This document shows positions 4,861 to 5,927 of a stretch of 5,927 nt of DNA, one piece after another. Under the pieces are notes generated by a model. That model ran no database searches, was not told the origin of the DNA, and was given only the letters and a program-made list of their open reading frames with translations. The DNA comes from Elusimicrobia bacterium RIFCSPHIGHO2_02_FULL_57_9 (GTDB lineage Bacteria; Elusimicrobiota; Elusimicrobia; UBA1565; UBA9628): NCBI GenBank assembly GCA_001800015.1, contig MGUO01000171.1:1-5927 (forward strand), read 5' to 3'. Each line of letters begins with the position of its first letter. The stretch's first letter is position 1. The position numbers were made by a program, and so were the translations under genes.

Positions 4861-5927
4861 CGTGTCCGCCGGCGTCCCGATCGCAATGCCGATCGGGACG
4901 CAAACAGCGCGATTCTTGAGGGCGCTTTGGTAATTGCCCAGGGCCTGGAGGGGGAAGTATTGCCTGTACATGGTGTACTCCAGGTAGAAAACTTTGGGGA
5001 AGCCGGTCCCCGTGTATTCGGTTTCATCCCAGGTTCCGTCGTCAAGCTGGGTTCTGACGAGATATTCAATTCCCCGTTCAACCGATTCATCATGGCAGCC
5101 CGCGGCCATAAGGCCCATCACGGCCCAGGCGGTTTGCGAAGGAGTGGCAGGGCCGCGGCCTTTTTGCGAGGGATCGCTGTAGGTGATGCAGGTTTCTCCC
5201 CAGCCGCCGTCTTCGCGCTGCACGGACTTAAGCCAGGAAACGGCCTTGCGCACATAGGGTTGACGCATATCCTCGTCTATGGCGGCCAGGCCCCGCAGCA
5301 CCTGCCAGGTTCCGTAAATATAGTTGACGCCCCAGCGGCCGAACCAGGATCCGTCAGCCTCCTGCTCGCGTCGCAGGTAGCGCACGGCTTTCTCCACGCA
5401 GCTGTAGCGGCGGTCATAGCCGATATAGCCCAGCAGCTCCAGCACTCGGGCGGTGACATCGGCGTAAGGCGGGTCGATCATCGCGTTGTGATCGGCGAAA
5501 GGGATTTTGGTCAGGATGGACTTGGTGTTTTCCTTGTCGAAGGCGGCCCAGCCGCCGCTGGAGGATTGCATGGAAAGAAGCCAGTTAAGACCCCGCAAGC
5601 AGGCTTTTTCCCGGGCCGAGACCAGGGGTTGGTCCAAATCCACGTGGCGCAGGGCCAGCATCACCATGGCCGCGTCGTCGATATCCGGGTAAAAGGCGTT
5701 TTGGAACTGGAAATGCCAGCCGCCGGCGGGCCCTTGCGGATTGGTCATTTTCCAATCGCCGGCGTTTTTAATTTCCTTGGAAATGAGCCATGCCGCGCAG
5801 CGCACCAGGGCCGGGTGGCGGCGCTCAAGGCCCGATTCGGCCAGGGCGATGGCGGAAATAGCCGTGTCCCAGACGGGCGAGCGGCAGGGCTGGTATTCCA
5901 GGCTTGTCTCGGCGAGCGGTAGCGAGC
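4852..5927 (-). CDS. shc: Squalene-hopene cyclase, C-terminal part (5' end outside window)
   Basis: This enzyme cyclises squalene to hopene/hopanol and is a monotopic membrane protein; it commits squalene to hopanoids. The reading frame is open to the right edge, giving 357 complete residues, about the C-terminal half of a family usually 630-700 residues long. The first residues contain SPVWDTA, typical of the family just ahead of the catalytic region. The acid motif DxDD is present as DIDD (fragment residues 81-84, bases 5674-5685) and supplies the proton that starts cyclisation; oxidosqualene cyclases lack this form. QW-type repeats follow (SSGGWAAF, ADGSWFGRW, EDGGWGE, DDGTWDE), then GRGPATPSQTAW and the aromatic-rich GTGFPKVFYLEY near the C-terminus, all characteristic of SHC. 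A GTG in frame at 5803-5805 is internal and not the start. The last ~15 residues form a tail that overlaps a perfect 12-bp inverted repeat. The TAA stop lies 3 nt before hpnH. Confidence 0.97.
   Translation of the reverse strand, partial: SLPLAETSLEYQPCRSPVWDTAISAIALAESGLERRHPALVRCAAWLISKEIKNAGDWKMTNPQGPAGGWHFQFQNAFYPDIDDAAMVMLALRHVDLDQPLVSAREKACLRGLNWLLSMQSSSGGWAAFDKENTKSILTKIPFADHNAMIDPPYADVTARVLELLGYIGYDRRYSCVEKAVRYLRREQEADGSWFGRWGVNYIYGTWQVLRGLAAIDEDMRQPYVRKAVSWLKSVQREDGGWGETCITYSDPSQKGRGPATPSQTAWAVMGLMAAGCHDESVERGIEYLVRTQLDDGTWDETEYTGTGFPKVFYLEYTMYRQYFPLQALGNYQSALKNRAVCVPIGIAIGTPADTER
4872..4901. repeat. Perfect 12-bp inverted repeat at the 3' end of shc
   Basis: The arms GCGTCCCGATCG and CGATCGGGACGC pair perfectly across a 6-nt loop (CAATGC on the plus strand). 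The repeat lies in the last 17 codons of shc and ends about 23 nt before the hpnH start. In the mRNA it would be a strong hairpin, but the bases after it (CGGCGGACACGGAGAG) are no U-tract, so it is not an intrinsic terminator. It could stabilise the 3' end of a processed shc transcript or affect translation of hpnH. That role is inference; the pairing is seen directly. Confidence 0.8.

Noticed and set aside
4702..5922. A 406-codon open frame on the plus strand across shc and hpnH
   Set aside because: It lies opposite two clearly recognised genes, its translation resembles no protein I know and is rich in Gly/Ala/His/Arg as expected from antisense of GC-rich codons, and no start signal precedes it.
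1..5927. A previously undescribed defence, mobile or biosynthetic system
   Set aside because: All six genes belong to known hopanoid and isoprenoid families in a coherent order; no unknown gene, transposase, integrase, toxin or CRISPR repeat is present.

Overview
The window is a single-strand block of six genes for making hopanoids and their isoprenoid precursors, all read on the minus strand (right to left). In order of transcription they are: the C-terminal part of squalene-hopene cyclase (shc/hpnF, cut by the right edge), hpnH (radical SAM adenosylhopane synthase), hpnA (hopanoid-associated SDR-family sugar epimerase/dehydratase), hpnG (nucleoside-phosphorylase-like enzyme), ispA (short-chain polyprenyl diphosphate synthase, probably farnesyl diphosphate synthase) and the N-terminal part of dxs (1-deoxy-D-xylulose-5-phosphate synthase, cut by the left edge). 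I see no RNA gene, insertion sequence, CRISPR array or convincing promoter, and no gene on the plus strand. The operon promoter must lie beyond the right edge.

The genes are packed like one operon: shc to hpnH 3 nt apart, hpnH/hpnA sharing one base (TGATG), hpnA to hpnG 59 nt apart, hpnG/ispA overlapping as ATGA, and ispA to dxs 1 nt apart. The pathway logic is coherent. DXS and IspA feed the MEP route up to farnesyl diphosphate. Squalene is made by genes not in this window and is cyclised by SHC. HpnH adds the 5'-deoxyadenosyl group, and HpnG removes adenine from adenosylhopane on the way to C35 bacteriohopanepolyols. HpnA is a conserved partner whose step is not settled.

The host is a bacterium with moderately high G+C (roughly 55-60% by eye) that makes extended hopanoids. 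Nothing seen here fixes the phylum. The protein-coding content is a known pathway, not a new system. What stands out is non-coding: an unusual number of perfect short-loop inverted repeats (stems of 10, 10, 10 and 12 bp), mostly inside the genes. Two of them, in ispA and hpnA, use the same 10-bp arms in swapped order around the same 3-nt loop. Hairpins also sit close to each of the first four gene junctions. A second point is that DXS carries SDG where the thiamine-diphosphate motif normally begins GDG.
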